From assembly GCA_030429565.1 (NCBI GenBank), contig JAUIFE010000025.1, forward strand, positions 1 to 64,000: 64,000 nt of DNA, in the 5' to 3' direction. Each line of letters starts with the position of its first letter. Position 1 is the first letter of the stretch. Below, piece after piece: positions 16,638 to 25,146 of the stretch. The notes under the pieces were generated by a model. That model was given only the letters and a program-made list of their open reading frames with translations. It was not told the origin of the DNA and made no database searches. Source of the DNA: Holophagae bacterium. GTDB taxonomy: Bacteria > Acidobacteriota > Holophagae > Acanthopleuribacterales > Acanthopleuribacteraceae. A program made the translations under genes and the position numbers.

Positions 16638-17957
16638 TTAAGGGTCGGCCGCAATGTGATCAAAATGAAGCGGAGATCGATAAATGCCCGCACGAAGGAA
16701 TTGGTCTAGGAATGCTTCGTCGCAGTCAAGCAGACCGGCGAACTTTTGCTTGAGGTGCGCACCGGTTAAACCTTCCGCCACCATGGCGGCGAGGGTGCCG
16801 CCGGTCTGCTGGTCGTTGCCCACCTGGGCGCGGACCTTGGGGCGCTCATAAATGGCACGTGGAATGGCGTCACCCATCACCTGGCGCACCAAATTGGCTT
16901 TGATGTTGTCGTCGGCCAACCAACTATCGGGTAAGGCGGTGTAGGCGTCGGCGCACAGTGCATAGGGCTGGACAGTGGCCAAATCGAAGTGGTGGAACAC
17001 ACCGACCTCGCGATCACCGCTGTCGAGACCGCTTACCAAAAAACGACGCAGTCGTGCCGGTTTCAGGCGCGGTAACGGGTAGAAGGTTTGGCCGGCGTAA
17101 GCGACCGGTTTGTAATCGGCGACCAGCTCGTTCATGGTGTCACCGGTAAATAACATGCGGCCGTCGAGGTTGCCGTAGGCACCCAGGCAAGCGTTGACGA
17201 GGGCACAATGAACGTTGAAATCGCGCCAATCTTGGCCGTGAACCAAGGCCACGTAGAGTTGGTTGATCATTTGCTCGCGGGTAACATGGACTTCATTAAG
17301 CGGGATGCCGATATGTCCTGCGGCAAGGCGGGCATAGTGTAAATCTTCGCCTGGCTGCACGTTGTCGCGATCGAGGTCCAGCGCAAAGGTGACGCCTTCG
17401 ACATCGCTAAAGTATTGGCGTGCCATGGCGGCAATGGTTGCGCTGTCCAAACCACCGGAAAGCGTCACGGTAATCGGCACATCGCCCAGTCGCATCGCTA
17501 AATCACTGAATACGCCACGTAGCCGTGCGCGAATGCGTTCGACAATGGTATCGGTGGCCTGGCCTTCCCAGGTGCCGTAGGGCAACGCGCGGTAGCGCTG
17601 CAACTGCCACAATTTCTCGCTGGGCTTGAAACGCGCATAACAGGCCGAGGGCAGCGACCATAGCTGATTTTGGTGGTAGCCGAGCCGGCGCAAGTCCTCC
17701 ACCAGCGGCGACCAGGAGAAGCCCATTTGGGGCGACCAAGCGAAAAAGAGTTTGTTGACGCCGAGCGGATCGCGCAACAAATGGAAGGTGAAATCGTCGT
17801 CAATCGCCACCAGCGCGAAATGGCCGTCAATCCGGTCAATCAGCGCCGGGTTTTCGGCCCAAGCTTGAAAAAAAGAGACGGATCCCAGCAGGCCGTCGGG
17901 TCCGATTACCAAGGGGGCCAGCGGCTTGCCGCGCGGTGGAACAGCCGTGTAATTCAT
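16638..17957 (-). CDS. Asparagine-synthetase-like amide ligase lacking the glutaminase Cys
   Basis: A 439-residue protein with the PP-loop ATP pyrophosphatase motif TLSGGLDSATIAAMA (SGGLDS at about 167-172) and the AsnB C-terminal synthetase fold. The N-terminal ~120 residues keep the shape of a class-II glutamine amidotransferase (IDGHFALVAIDDD, LLRDPLGVNKLFF), but the chain begins MNYT. It therefore lacks the Cys2 nucleophile that hydrolyses glutamine. Beta-lactam synthetases and lasso-peptide cyclases share this state and use another amine. The enzyme probably adenylates a carboxylate and couples it to an amine. The ATG lies in an ATGA overlap with the aminotransferase stop. A complete AsnB is encoded at 49227, so this is not the housekeeping enzyme. 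Confidence 0.82.
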   Translation of the reverse strand: MNYTAVPPRGKPLAPLVIGPDGLLGSVSFFQAWAENPALIDRIDGHFALVAIDDDFTFHLLRDPLGVNKLFFAWSPQMGFSWSPLVEDLRRLGYHQNQLWSLPSACYARFKPSEKLWQLQRYRALPYGTWEGQATDTIVERIRARLRGVFSDLAMRLGDVPITVTLSGGLDSATIAAMARQYFSDVEGVTFALDLDRDNVQPGEDLHYARLAAGHIGIPLNEVHVTREQMINQLYVALVHGQDWRDFNVHCALVNACLGAYGNLDGRMLFTGDTMNELVADYKPVAYAGQTFYPLPRLKPARLRRFLVSGLDSGDREVGVFHHFDLATVQPYALCADAYTALPDSWLADDNIKANLVRQVMGDAIPRAIYERPKVRAQVGNDQQTGGTLAAMVAEGLTGAHLKQKFAGLLDCDEAFLDQFLRAGIYRSPLHFDHIAADP

Positions 17958-19129
17958 GAGCAACACCCCGCGAGGACTTGTTGGAAGATCGGCAAGGCCC
18001 GTCCCAGCATTTCGTCGTTACAGGTGATTGAGACGCGGAAATGGCCCGGATAATGGAACAGGCTCGAAGGCGTGACCAAGACCCCGTGGCGTGCCAATTC
18101 GCGGGCGAAATACATGTCGTCGACATCGCCGGCCTTGGGGAACATAAAGAAGGTCGATTGCGGCTTAACGACCTGGTAACCGGCTTCGGTCAAGGCGTTG
18201 TAAAGCAGGTCGCGCCGGTTTTGCAGGCGGGCGAGGTTGGGGCCGGCGTCGAGCAACTCGCGGATGGCGATTTGCATCAGCGCCGTGGGTGTGCAAAAAC
18301 CCATAATGCGGCACAGGCGTTCGAGGATGACGGCGAACTCATCGGCGCGTTCCATATCCGGGCTCACGGCCACGTAACCAATGCGCTGACCTTGAATTTG
18401 CAGGCTCTTGCCAAAGGAATAGACGACGCAGGTATTGGGGTAATAGGTCACCGGTGAGACGAACTCGGTGTCGTCGAAAATGATGCCGCGATGGCATTCG
18501 TCGGAGATGAGGAGCGGCTGTTGCGGTGAACGCGACAACAGCTCGCCCAGCCCGCGCAATTCCTCGGCGTTGTAAATTAAACCGGTAGGGTTAGCCGGTT
18601 GCGAAAGGATCACGCCGGCGACTTGGTCGTCGAGTGCGGCTTCAATCGCATTGAGATCGAGCCGTTTGGTGACGGGATCGACCGGCACCATGACCGGCTC
18701 AATGCCGAGGTTGGTGAGGTACAGTGGATAATCGAGCCAGCAGGGCGTGATAATCAAGCATTTGCTTTGGAACCCCTTGCGGAACATGGATCGAAACACC
18801 AGGTTAAGTGCAGCCATCGAGCCGGGCGTCAGCACTACTTGGCGCCATGGAAACCGTTTGCCGTGACTTTTCGACAGGTGCTGCGCCACCAAGCGGCGCG
18901 TCATGGTGTTGCCGCCGTAGGGCGTGTATTGCAAGTTGAGGCGGTGCGTCGTTTCCAGCGCGTGTTGCATGGCTTCAATTGCTTGTGGGACCGGGCCGTC
19001 GTAGGGATTGGCATAGGCCATATCGCACATGTTGCGGCCGTGTTGTTGGACCGTCGCCAGGCGAAGCGATTCGAACTGTTCTTGCACTTGCAGGTAGTGC
19101 AAGACGTCGTCGGAGAGGAAACGTTTCAT
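17954..19129 (-). CDS. PLP-dependent class I/II aminotransferase
   Basis: A 391-residue fold-type I enzyme. The PLP lysine is in YSFGKSLQIQGQRIGYVAV (about residue 240). PANPTGLIYNAEEL, ISDECHRGIIFDD with the ring-binding Asp, and the C-terminal FRVSITCNDEM with the substrate-carboxylate Arg are all present. The usual Tyr of SDEVY is replaced (SDECHRG), as in some aspartate-like aminotransferases. It probably makes or modifies an amino acid used by the neighbouring ligases. It overlaps both neighbours by ATGA, at 19126-19129 and 17954-17957, so all three genes are translationally coupled. Confidence 0.85.
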   Translation of the reverse strand: MKRFLSDDVLHYLQVQEQFESLRLATVQQHGRNMCDMAYANPYDGPVPQAIEAMQHALETTHRLNLQYTPYGGNTMTRRLVAQHLSKSHGKRFPWRQVVLTPGSMAALNLVFRSMFRKGFQSKCLIITPCWLDYPLYLTNLGIEPVMVPVDPVTKRLDLNAIEAALDDQVAGVILSQPANPTGLIYNAEELRGLGELLSRSPQQPLLISDECHRGIIFDDTEFVSPVTYYPNTCVVYSFGKSLQIQGQRIGYVAVSPDMERADEFAVILERLCRIMGFCTPTALMQIAIRELLDAGPNLARLQNRRDLLYNALTEAGYQVVKPQSTFFMFPKAGDVDDMYFARELARHGVLVTPSSLFHYPGHFRVSITCNDEMLGRALPIFQQVLAGCCS

Positions 19130-20634
19130 GAGGACACCTGTTTGCGATCAATTTTACCGGTGGCGGTGCGCGGTAAGCTTTGATGGACGACGATTTCGCC
19201 TGGCACCATGTAGCGCGGCATGGTTTGCCGACAGTAAGCCGCCAGCTTGCCTGCGACAAAGCCGGCCGGATCTTTCGGCACCACATGCAGGCGCAAGCTG
19301 CAGTGGCCGTTGTCGGCATAGACCGCTTGAACGAGAACTTCGGCCAAGAGCCCCGAGTTATAGGCCTGCTCTTCGACTTCTTCGGGACTGAGCCGGAATC
19401 CCTGAACTTTTATCATCTGATCGCCGCGAGAAACGAAGGTGAAACGGCCGTCGTCGCCGGCGCGCACGATGTCACCGGAATAAACCACGCGCCCACCCGG
19501 CGTTTCGCCGAAGGGATCGGGTCGGAATACGGCGGCGGTTGCGCGTGGATTGTTCCAATACCCAATTGCCACGGTGGGGCCGGAGTGGATCAACTCACCA
19601 GGCTGATCTGGAGCACAGGCCTCGCCGTGGTGGTCGACGACGCTGATGCGCGTGTGGGGAATGGCGCGACCCATGGAACCCGGCTGCGCCGCCAAATCCT
19701 CGGGCGGTAGGTAGGTCGACCGAAATGCTTCGGTTAAACCGTACATCAACACAATTCGGCAGTTGGGCAGCGTTTCGCGGTAGGCCTGCAGCAGCGCTTG
19801 CGGAAAGGCGCCGCCTGAATTGGTGATTAAACGCAGGTGCGGCGGTGGTTCGTTGCGCAGCGGTGAAAAGCGGCTCATCAACTGCAACCACAACGGCGGA
19901 ACCCCGGCCAGCACGGTGATTTGGTGGTCGATCAGGCTGCGGTGAATATCGGCAGGCAAGGCACTGTTTTGCAGCACCAAACAGGCGCCGGCAAAAAAAC
20001 CACCTAGCAGTTGATTGAGGCCGTAATCGAAGTTAAACGGCAACACACTGAGAATGCGGTCGTCTGCTTGCAGACCCAGGTAACCCGCAACGATACGCGC
20101 GCCCGCGTACAGGTTGCGGTGACTGATCAAAATGCCCTTGGGTTTGCCGGTGGAACCGGAGGTGTAAAGGATCACGGCCGGGTCTTGTGGATCGGCGTGT
20201 TGGTGAATCGCGGTGAACGACGGCAGCGTTTCCTCGTCAGGCTGGTCGAGCAGCAGAACCCGGCCTTTAAAGCCGTCGCACTTGAGGCGCCGCAATTTTC
20301 GTGTGTGGGAAACCAAAACGCCGGCGCCACTGTCTTCCAAGATGTGGTCAATTTGGGTTTGCTTGAGCTCGCCGTTAATCGGAACCACGATCGCGCCCGC
20401 CAACCAGGCGCCAAAGAAGGCCGCCACCATTTCGTGCGACTTCTCCAAAAGAACGGCGATGCGATCGCCGTAGGTCACGTCGTGATGTTGGAACAAACGC
20501 GCATATTGACGTGCCGCGCTGTCACATTCGTCGTAGCGCCAAGATTGGTCGCCGTCGACGAGGGCGAGACGGGCCGGGTTCAAGGTCGCGCTTTCACGCA
20601 ATACGTCTTCGATACGGTGGTCAAACAGCGGCAT
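19126..20634 (-). CDS. AMP-forming acyl/aminoacyl ligase (ANL superfamily)
   Basis: A 502-residue adenylating enzyme. Motifs in order: P-loop VILYTSGSTGKPKGILISH (about 153-171), NFDYGLNQLLGG, YGLTEAFRSTYL, YSGDIVRAGDDGRFTF, RGDQMIKVQGFRLSPEEVEE, and the catalytic lysine in LPRTATGKIDRKQ near the end. The layout matches stand-alone adenylation proteins, including those annotated as exosortase-A-associated ligases. It would activate an acid as an acyl-AMP and could load it onto the carrier protein at 16275. The ATG at 20634 follows GGAGG with a 5-base gap. It is the first gene of the cassette and overlaps the aminotransferase gene by ATGA. Confidence 0.86.
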   Translation of the reverse strand: MPLFDHRIEDVLRESATLNPARLALVDGDQSWRYDECDSAARQYARLFQHHDVTYGDRIAVLLEKSHEMVAAFFGAWLAGAIVVPINGELKQTQIDHILEDSGAGVLVSHTRKLRRLKCDGFKGRVLLLDQPDEETLPSFTAIHQHADPQDPAVILYTSGSTGKPKGILISHRNLYAGARIVAGYLGLQADDRILSVLPFNFDYGLNQLLGGFFAGACLVLQNSALPADIHRSLIDHQITVLAGVPPLWLQLMSRFSPLRNEPPPHLRLITNSGGAFPQALLQAYRETLPNCRIVLMYGLTEAFRSTYLPPEDLAAQPGSMGRAIPHTRISVVDHHGEACAPDQPGELIHSGPTVAIGYWNNPRATAAVFRPDPFGETPGGRVVYSGDIVRAGDDGRFTFVSRGDQMIKVQGFRLSPEEVEEQAYNSGLLAEVLVQAVYADNGHCSLRLHVVPKDPAGFVAGKLAAYCRQTMPRYMVPGEIVVHQSLPRTATGKIDRKQVSS

Positions 20635-21202
20635 GGGGTCCTCCGTGCCCTGTGGTGGTGGGCGCTTGGCACACGCGGCGATAAACGCGCGACCGAAGGG
20701 GGAGGAGGGTCTGGCGCGGAAAAAGTACCATCATGGTTTCACCTGAGCGAAGGATCACAACAGCGATCTGAATTACGGGCGGTTGTTTGGTAGGCCGAAA
20801 ATTGAGTGGCCGAGGGTCGGTGAGTGCATGGTGGAGGGAAAAGAAACAAGGGCTGGAACTTCATAGAAACAAAACCAAAACCGGCAAATCACTGGGGCGG
20901 GAACGATGAAATAGATGAGGGGTTCGCGCCGGGATCTGCCGGGTGGATAAGGTGGTGGAATGTGTCGTGGATCACCAAAAGCGACCCTCTTCATATAACT
21001 CTAGCGTGATCTGGACGCGAAAACGCTCAAGAAATTAAAAAAAATCAAAATAAGTGAGTAATTTTTCAAAAGCAGGTCTGGGTCAAGCCGGCTTAGCGTT
21101 CTAAACCTTGCCGGCTCGTGCGGGTGCGTGAAATTGCATGAAAATGCAATGCGATAGATGCGCTGATCTTCGTGTGGTTATCCGTGGGTTTTCACCTGAT
21201 TG
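20635..21202. other. Intergenic region upstream of the ligase cassette
   Basis: No gene supported. An AT-rich block at 21030-21070 and a TATATG on the minus strand near 20993 could belong to the cassette promoter, but I cannot find a matched -35/-10 pair. The DUF2269 gene ends at 21203. Confidence 0.4.
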
Positions 21203-21664
21203 CTATCCTTTATGTGTCATTAACCACATTGGAATCAGGGGTAACAGGGTGGCGAGGGTGCCGGCGACGGCCCACCAGCGGCTGAGCCGGTGGTAACTGG
21301 GGTCGAGTTGGCCCGCCGCCATGCTTTCACGCAATACTTTGGTTTGACGAACCTGAACCGGAATCAGCACGGTGACCCAAACTAGGGCCGAGCCGCCAAA
21401 GGCGGCCAGACTCCAGAGGACCCAGCTTTGTTGGTGAATATAGTCAAGCGAGGGGACCATCATCAAACCGGTCACGGCCACGAGTGCCGCGCCGGTGGCC
21501 GTAAACACAATATCGGTCAGGTTAACCAGTTTTTGGCTGAAGTGGATGATGGTCAATTGACCGGTGCGATTGGCCATGGTTTTCCAGACGGCGGTGACGA
21601 CGATGTTGCCGAGGAAAAGAACAACGCCGAGCAGATGGAACATTTTAAGGGTGGTGTACGACAT
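21203..21664 (-). CDS. DUF2269-family integral membrane protein
   Basis: A 153-residue protein with four hydrophobic segments: FHLLGVVLFLGNIVVTAVW at about residues 9-27, then DIVFTATGAALVAVTGLMM, VLWSLAAFGGSALVWVTVLI and WAVAGTLATLLPLIPMWLM. The HLLGVVLFLGN start and the overall plan match predicted membrane proteins of the DUF2269 type, whose role is unknown. The ATG at 21664 follows GGAGGT at 3 bases. It is transcribed divergently from a TetR regulator, and two operator-like inverted repeats cover both promoters. It is therefore very likely the regulator's target. Confidence 0.78.
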   Translation of the reverse strand: MSYTTLKMFHLLGVVLFLGNIVVTAVWKTMANRTGQLTIIHFSQKLVNLTDIVFTATGAALVAVTGLMMVPSLDYIHQQSWVLWSLAAFGGSALVWVTVLIPVQVRQTKVLRESMAAGQLDPSYHRLSRWWAVAGTLATLLPLIPMWLMTHKG

Positions 21665-21675
21665 GCGACCTCCAG

Positions 21676-21734
21676 ATGTTGTCACTGTCAACATAGGACT
21701 TTATGTTGGCGCTGTCAACATTGCCCGCTAAAAT
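21676..21734. promoter_or_regulatory. Divergent promoters with two 19-bp TetR-type operators
   Basis: Operator 1 (21676-21694) is ATGTTGTCACTGTCAACAT and operator 2 (21703-21721) is ATGTTGGCGCTGTCAACAT. Both have ATGTTG/CAACAT arms, with centres 27 bp apart. On the minus strand TTGACA (21713-21718) and TATGTT (21690-21695) are 17 bases apart and would drive the DUF2269 gene. On the plus strand TTGGCG (21706-21711) and TAAAAT (21729-21734) are 17 bases apart and would drive the tetR gene. Operator 2 covers both -35 boxes and operator 1 overlaps the minus-strand -10 box. Confidence 0.75.
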
Positions 21735-21761
21735 AACCCATCCACGATTTGGAGGCCCTGT

Positions 21762-22394
21762 GTGAACAAAGCTGCATACCATCACGGCGACTTGCGAACC
21801 GCGCTGCTCGAGGCCGCCGACACCCTGCTTGCCGAACAGGGCGCGGCCGGGCTGAGCCTGCGCGCTGTCGCCAAGCGCGCGGGGGTCAGTCACACCGCGC
21901 CCTACCGTCACTTTCGCGACAAGGCGGCATTGTTAAGCGCCCTTGCGGCAGAGGGTTTTCGCCTCCTGGCGGAAGGTTTAGAAGCGGCGGCGGCCAGGCA
22001 CGTTGACGACCCGGCGCGTCAACTCAAGGAAGCCGGCCGCGTTTATGTGACCACGGCCTTGGCCCATCCACAGCGGGCGCGGTTAATGTTTGGCGGTAAT
22101 GTGGCGCTTAGCGACCACGATCCGGTCTATCAAGCCGCCGGCGAGCGTGCCTTTAACGGCTTGCAACAGATTATTCACGCCGGGCAAGCGGCCGGCGTGT
22201 TTCGCGACGATCCGGTCCGGCCGCTGGCTTTATCACTGTGGTCGGCGGTCCACGGCTTGGTGATGCTGCTGTTGGCCGAACAGATCGGCGATGTGCCCGC
22301 CGGTGACCCAGCCCGTGTCGCGACAATGATAAGCTGGGTGACCGAGGTGACCTTGAGCGGCGTGCTGCACCGCGACAGCCCTGGCAATTCTTAG
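21762..22394 (+). CDS. TetR/AcrR family transcriptional regulator (WHG-type C-domain)
   Basis: A 210-residue regulator. The N-terminal helix-turn-helix reads LRAVAKRAGVSHTAPYRHF (about residues 32-50), preceded by YHHGDLRTALLEAADTLLAE. The C-terminal ligand domain includes the WSAVHGLVMLLLAEQ stretch that marks WHG-type (PF13305) TetR proteins. The GTG start at 21762 follows GGAGG with a 6-base gap. It is divergent from a small DUF2269 membrane-protein gene, and two inverted repeats between them overlap both promoters, which implies autorepression and repression of the membrane protein. The inducer is unknown. Confidence 0.88.
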   Translation: MNKAAYHHGDLRTALLEAADTLLAEQGAAGLSLRAVAKRAGVSHTAPYRHFRDKAALLSALAAEGFRLLAEGLEAAAARHVDDPARQLKEAGRVYVTTALAHPQRARLMFGGNVALSDHDPVYQAAGERAFNGLQQIIHAGQAAGVFRDDPVRPLALSLWSAVHGLVMLLLAEQIGDVPAGDPARVATMISWVTEVTLSGVLHRDSPGNS

Positions 22395-22910
22395 CTGGGA
22401 GGCTCGACGATGGCCTATTTGTTCGCGTTATTTTATGTGGCAGACCAATGATTAAAAACGTTCAGGCGGCATTTAACGACCCAACCCCGGTCGCCTCGAA
22501 GCAGGGCTTTGTTTTGCTACCGATGATCGAACCCGTTTTCGCGAAAAGGGTGATACCTAGCCGCTTTTTGCACTTTTCGAGGAACTAACCCAACATGCCG
22601 CCGAGCAATGCCGGTTATTGCCCCAAGCAGGTGACCTGGTGTCCCTGGCAACTGATTTTTGGGCGGGCGAAGGACCTACCGGAGCCGACGTTCTTGTCGA
22701 CGTTCCAAGGCGTTCCTTCTCGCTGCCGCTAAGCCGAACAAAATTCAAAAAGAGACGTAAGTTTAGGGATGCAACCAAGCCAAGCAAGTGCATCGCGCCC
22801 AAACCTATTTTCTTCCGAAATGCCGTTTGCAATCAGACGGTTTTGGCAAGGAAAATGCCCGGGTTAATTCACTGGGCGACCCTTGTCGTCAACGGTTTTA
22901 GGAGGCAGCC
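22395..22910. other. Intergenic region with two overlapping mini-frames
   Basis: A 13-codon frame starting at 22410 follows GGGAGG and ends in ATGA, overlapping a 46-codon frame (22448-22588, MIKNVQAAFNDP...). This could be a decayed gene or a leader peptide, and I would not call either as a gene. The rest holds only shadow frames until the AGGAGG before 22911. Confidence 0.35.
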
Positions 22911-23366
22911 ATGAGCCAAATCATCAGCGGCATTGTATGTCACAGCGCCTTAGCTGAAAAACTGACCAACGCCTTTCCGGGCGATACGATCAAACCCCTG
23001 GCCCAAGATTATGTATTGCTGCCGCTGGATCAACAGCGTGCGCGTCAAAACGGTGATGAATCACCTATTTTTCCAAGCAGTTACGAACTAACTGAACGAT
23101 CGGCTGCGGTCCTCGCGCGTCTGAGTTTCCACGGTGACGTCGCTTTCATCGAAGCGGAATATTACGGCGCCGACGGCTTCCAAACGGCGATCGTGTGGCG
23201 CGCCGGTGCGATCGTTTACGGTCCATCCCGTAGCGATCAACAAGCCGCGACGGGCACCGCATACCCCGACGCCGTCTCGGGCGCGTTGCGCATGCTCGGT
23301 GCACGGTACGGCGATGTCGGTGACGAATTTCAAGCGCTTGGTTTGGGTCGCTATCGCCGAGTCTAA
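22911..23366 (+). CDS. Hypothetical protein (151 aa)
   Basis: An unrecognised soluble protein of 151 residues, starting MSQIISGIVCHSAL. Predicted strands and helices alternate: YVLLPLDQQ, VAFIEAEYYGADGFQTAIVW, GALRMLGARYGDVGDEFQALGL. The ATG at 22911 follows AGGAGG with a 5-base gap, and codon use matches the surrounding genes, so I consider it real. It converges with the epmA-like gene, with the stop codons overlapping by four bases. The tail resembles small cytoplasmic proteins of unknown function, and no catalytic motif is evident. Confidence 0.7.
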   Translation: MSQIISGIVCHSALAEKLTNAFPGDTIKPLAQDYVLLPLDQQRARQNGDESPIFPSSYELTERSAAVLARLSFHGDVAFIEAEYYGADGFQTAIVWRAGAIVYGPSRSDQQAATGTAYPDAVSGALRMLGARYGDVGDEFQALGLGRYRRV

Positions 23367-24499
23367 AATGGCAAGATTTCGTCGAAGTTGGCGCCACCCA
23401 AGAGCGCCAACACCAAACGATCCAGACCCAAAGCAATGCCCGCCGCAGGTGGTAATCCCGATTCAAGCGCCGCCAAAAAAGGTTCATCCAGCGGGTAAAC
23501 GGCCTTGCCCAATGCGGCGCGTTCCGCCTGATCGGCAATGAACCGATCGCGCTGCACGGCACTGTCGGTGACCTCATAAAAGGCATTGGCCAGTTCGATC
23601 CCTTTTACGTACAACTCAAAACGGAAGCAGTAGGGCATTTCACCCTCTCGAACGGGCGCCTTTTTCGCCAGAGCGGCTTGGGACGCCGGGTAAGCGGTCA
23701 CCAAGGTTGGCCGGTCATACCCCAAGTGGGGTTCAATAAAATTCAGAAACAACTGAAAAAAGAGCGTGTCCCAATCGTCTTCCGGCGCCCACGACAAACC
23801 CTTGGCTTCCAAACAAGCACGCAAAGGAGCGCAATCCTCGTGATCGCGCAGCGGTAAATCGAGGTACGCCTCAAACAATGCGGCACAGGTGGCTACCCGC
23901 AAGGGTTGACGGAAGTAAGCGGGATCAACAGCATGATCGGCCAAGGATACCAAGAGCTGTTGGACATCCTCCTGCAGGCTGTCGAGATCGGCCCAAAGCC
24001 GGTACCATTCGAGCATCAAAAACTCTTCGCGGTGTTTGCTGCCGATATCGTTTTTGCGAAAGCTGGGCGCGAACTGAAAAATCTTCTCGAAGCCGCCCGC
24101 CAGCAAACGTTTCATGTGTAGTTCAGGTGAAGTGCGAAGCCAGGCATTGCCCGCCGCAAAAGTATCCAGATAAGGTTCCATGCCGGGGCAGGGCACCTTA
24201 ACCGGTGTGTCGCACTCCACAAAGGCGCGTTCCAAAAAAAACGATCGCACCGCTTGATGGATGCGCGCCCGCGCCTTTAAACGTGTGCCTTTGGCGAATA
24301 AATCGGCCGTCGCCGCATTGGGGGTGATTTGAGCGCGATACACTTCGGTCCAACCGTTGGCATCGCAACGCAACGCCAGCCAATAGGGGACACCCGCCTC
24401 GAGTCCACCCGCGATGGTCGCGGGTACCGGGACCACACCGGAATCATCGCTTAGCTCGGCTCGGTGCGGGGCCGGCCAACTGACGCGACCCGCAATCAA
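23363..24499 (-). CDS. epmA: EF-P lysine ligase-like protein (EpmA/GenX; LysRS paralogue)
   Basis: A class-II lysyl-tRNA-synthetase paralogue of about 378 residues that should attach beta-lysine to EF-P. The catalytic core has TRLKARARIHQAVRSFF, TSPELHMKRLLAGGFEKIFQ, FRKNDIGSKHREEFLMLEWY (motif 2) and GIALGLDRLVLALLGG (motif 3). It lacks a full anticodon-binding domain but has roughly 65-70 extra N-terminal residues (AGRVSW, AELSDDSGVVPV, YWLALRC) that look like a small OB-type strand domain, absent from the ~325-residue E. coli enzyme. The start is uncertain. The frame is open to 24637, but that would overlap efp and its terminator, so I chose the TTG at 24499. It lies just downstream of efp on the same strand. 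Confidence 0.82.
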   Translation of the reverse strand: MIAGRVSWPAPHRAELSDDSGVVPVPATIAGGLEAGVPYWLALRCDANGWTEVYRAQITPNAATADLFAKGTRLKARARIHQAVRSFFLERAFVECDTPVKVPCPGMEPYLDTFAAGNAWLRTSPELHMKRLLAGGFEKIFQFAPSFRKNDIGSKHREEFLMLEWYRLWADLDSLQEDVQQLLVSLADHAVDPAYFRQPLRVATCAALFEAYLDLPLRDHEDCAPLRACLEAKGLSWAPEDDWDTLFFQLFLNFIEPHLGYDRPTLVTAYPASQAALAKKAPVREGEMPYCFRFELYVKGIELANAFYEVTDSAVQRDRFIADQAERAALGKAVYPLDEPFLAALESGLPPAAGIALGLDRLVLALLGGANFDEILPF

Positions 24500-24514
24500 G
24501 CCGCGCCCAGAATG

Positions 24515-24544
24515 TAAAAAAGCCGCAATCGAGATGCGGCTTTT
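24515..24544 (-). terminator. Terminator or attenuator between efp and the epmA-like gene
   Basis: On the minus strand AAAAGCCGCA and TGCGGCTTTT form a perfect 10-bp stem with a 7-base loop, ending in a run of T. It begins 26 bases after the efp stop codon and lies just before the start of the epmA-like gene, so it would reduce read-through between them. Confidence 0.7.
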
Positions 24545-24570
24545 GAAGGTTCCGATGTGTTGTGGCAAGC

Positions 24571-25146
24571 CTAACGGCCCTCGGGACGTTTGCAGCGTTC
24601 CACGTAAGAACCCTCGCGGGTGTCGATGCGGATCCACTCGTTTTGGTCGATGAACAACGGCACGTTGAGGCGGAAACCACTGCTAACGATAGCGGGCTTC
24701 AGGGTGTTGGTGGCGGAGTTGCCTTTAATGCCTGGCTCACACTCGGTGATTTCCAGCTCGACGAAGTTGGGTACGTCAACGCTGATGGGCATGTCGTTGT
24801 AAAACGCGACGCTTACTTCCATGTTCTCGTAGAGGTAGTTGACTGCATCGCCGAGGACGTCGGGCGAGATGGAAACTTGGTCATAGGTTTCCATGTTCAT
24901 GAAAGTGTAGCCGTCGCCGTCGTTGTAGAGGAACTGCATGTCGTAGTCGTTGACGGTGGCCGGTTTCGCAGTTTCATTGGACTTAAAGGTGCGCTCGGTG
25001 ATGGAACCGGTCATCATGTTTCTCAATTTAGTGCGCACAAAACCCTGGCCTTTGCCGGGGCGAACGAAGTCGACGTCTAACATGACGTACGGTTCGTTGT
25101 TAATTTCAATTTTCAAACGTTTTCTAAACTGGTCGGTCTTAATCAT
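24571..25146 (-). CDS. efp: Translation elongation factor P
   Basis: A 191-residue EF-P that relieves ribosome stalling at polyproline motifs. The KOW-like domain I holds the modification loop RPGKGQGFVRTKLRN, with Lys32 at the position lysylated in E. coli EF-P. The OB domains follow, with FLYNDGDGYTFMNMETYDQ, VPNFVELEITECEPGIKGNSA (split by the conserved NFVELEI) and the C-terminal signature PLFIDQNEWIRIDTREGSYV. The Lys-type loop plus epmA- and epmB-like genes nearby implies beta-lysyl modification. The ATG at 25146 has only a distant AAGGG. A hairpin terminator follows the stop codon. Confidence 0.95.
   Translation of the reverse strand: MIKTDQFRKRLKIEINNEPYVMLDVDFVRPGKGQGFVRTKLRNMMTGSITERTFKSNETAKPATVNDYDMQFLYNDGDGYTFMNMETYDQVSISPDVLGDAVNYLYENMEVSVAFYNDMPISVDVPNFVELEITECEPGIKGNSATNTLKPAIVSSGFRLNVPLFIDQNEWIRIDTREGSYVERCKRPEGR

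Noticed and set aside
20011..20793. 260-codon plus-strand frame
   Set aside because: It lies antisense to the AMP-forming ligase, whose motifs are unambiguous.
24500..24637. N-terminal extension of the epmA-like protein
   Set aside because: It would overlap the end of efp by 67 bases and run through the efp terminator hairpin; no start codon there has a better ribosome-binding site.
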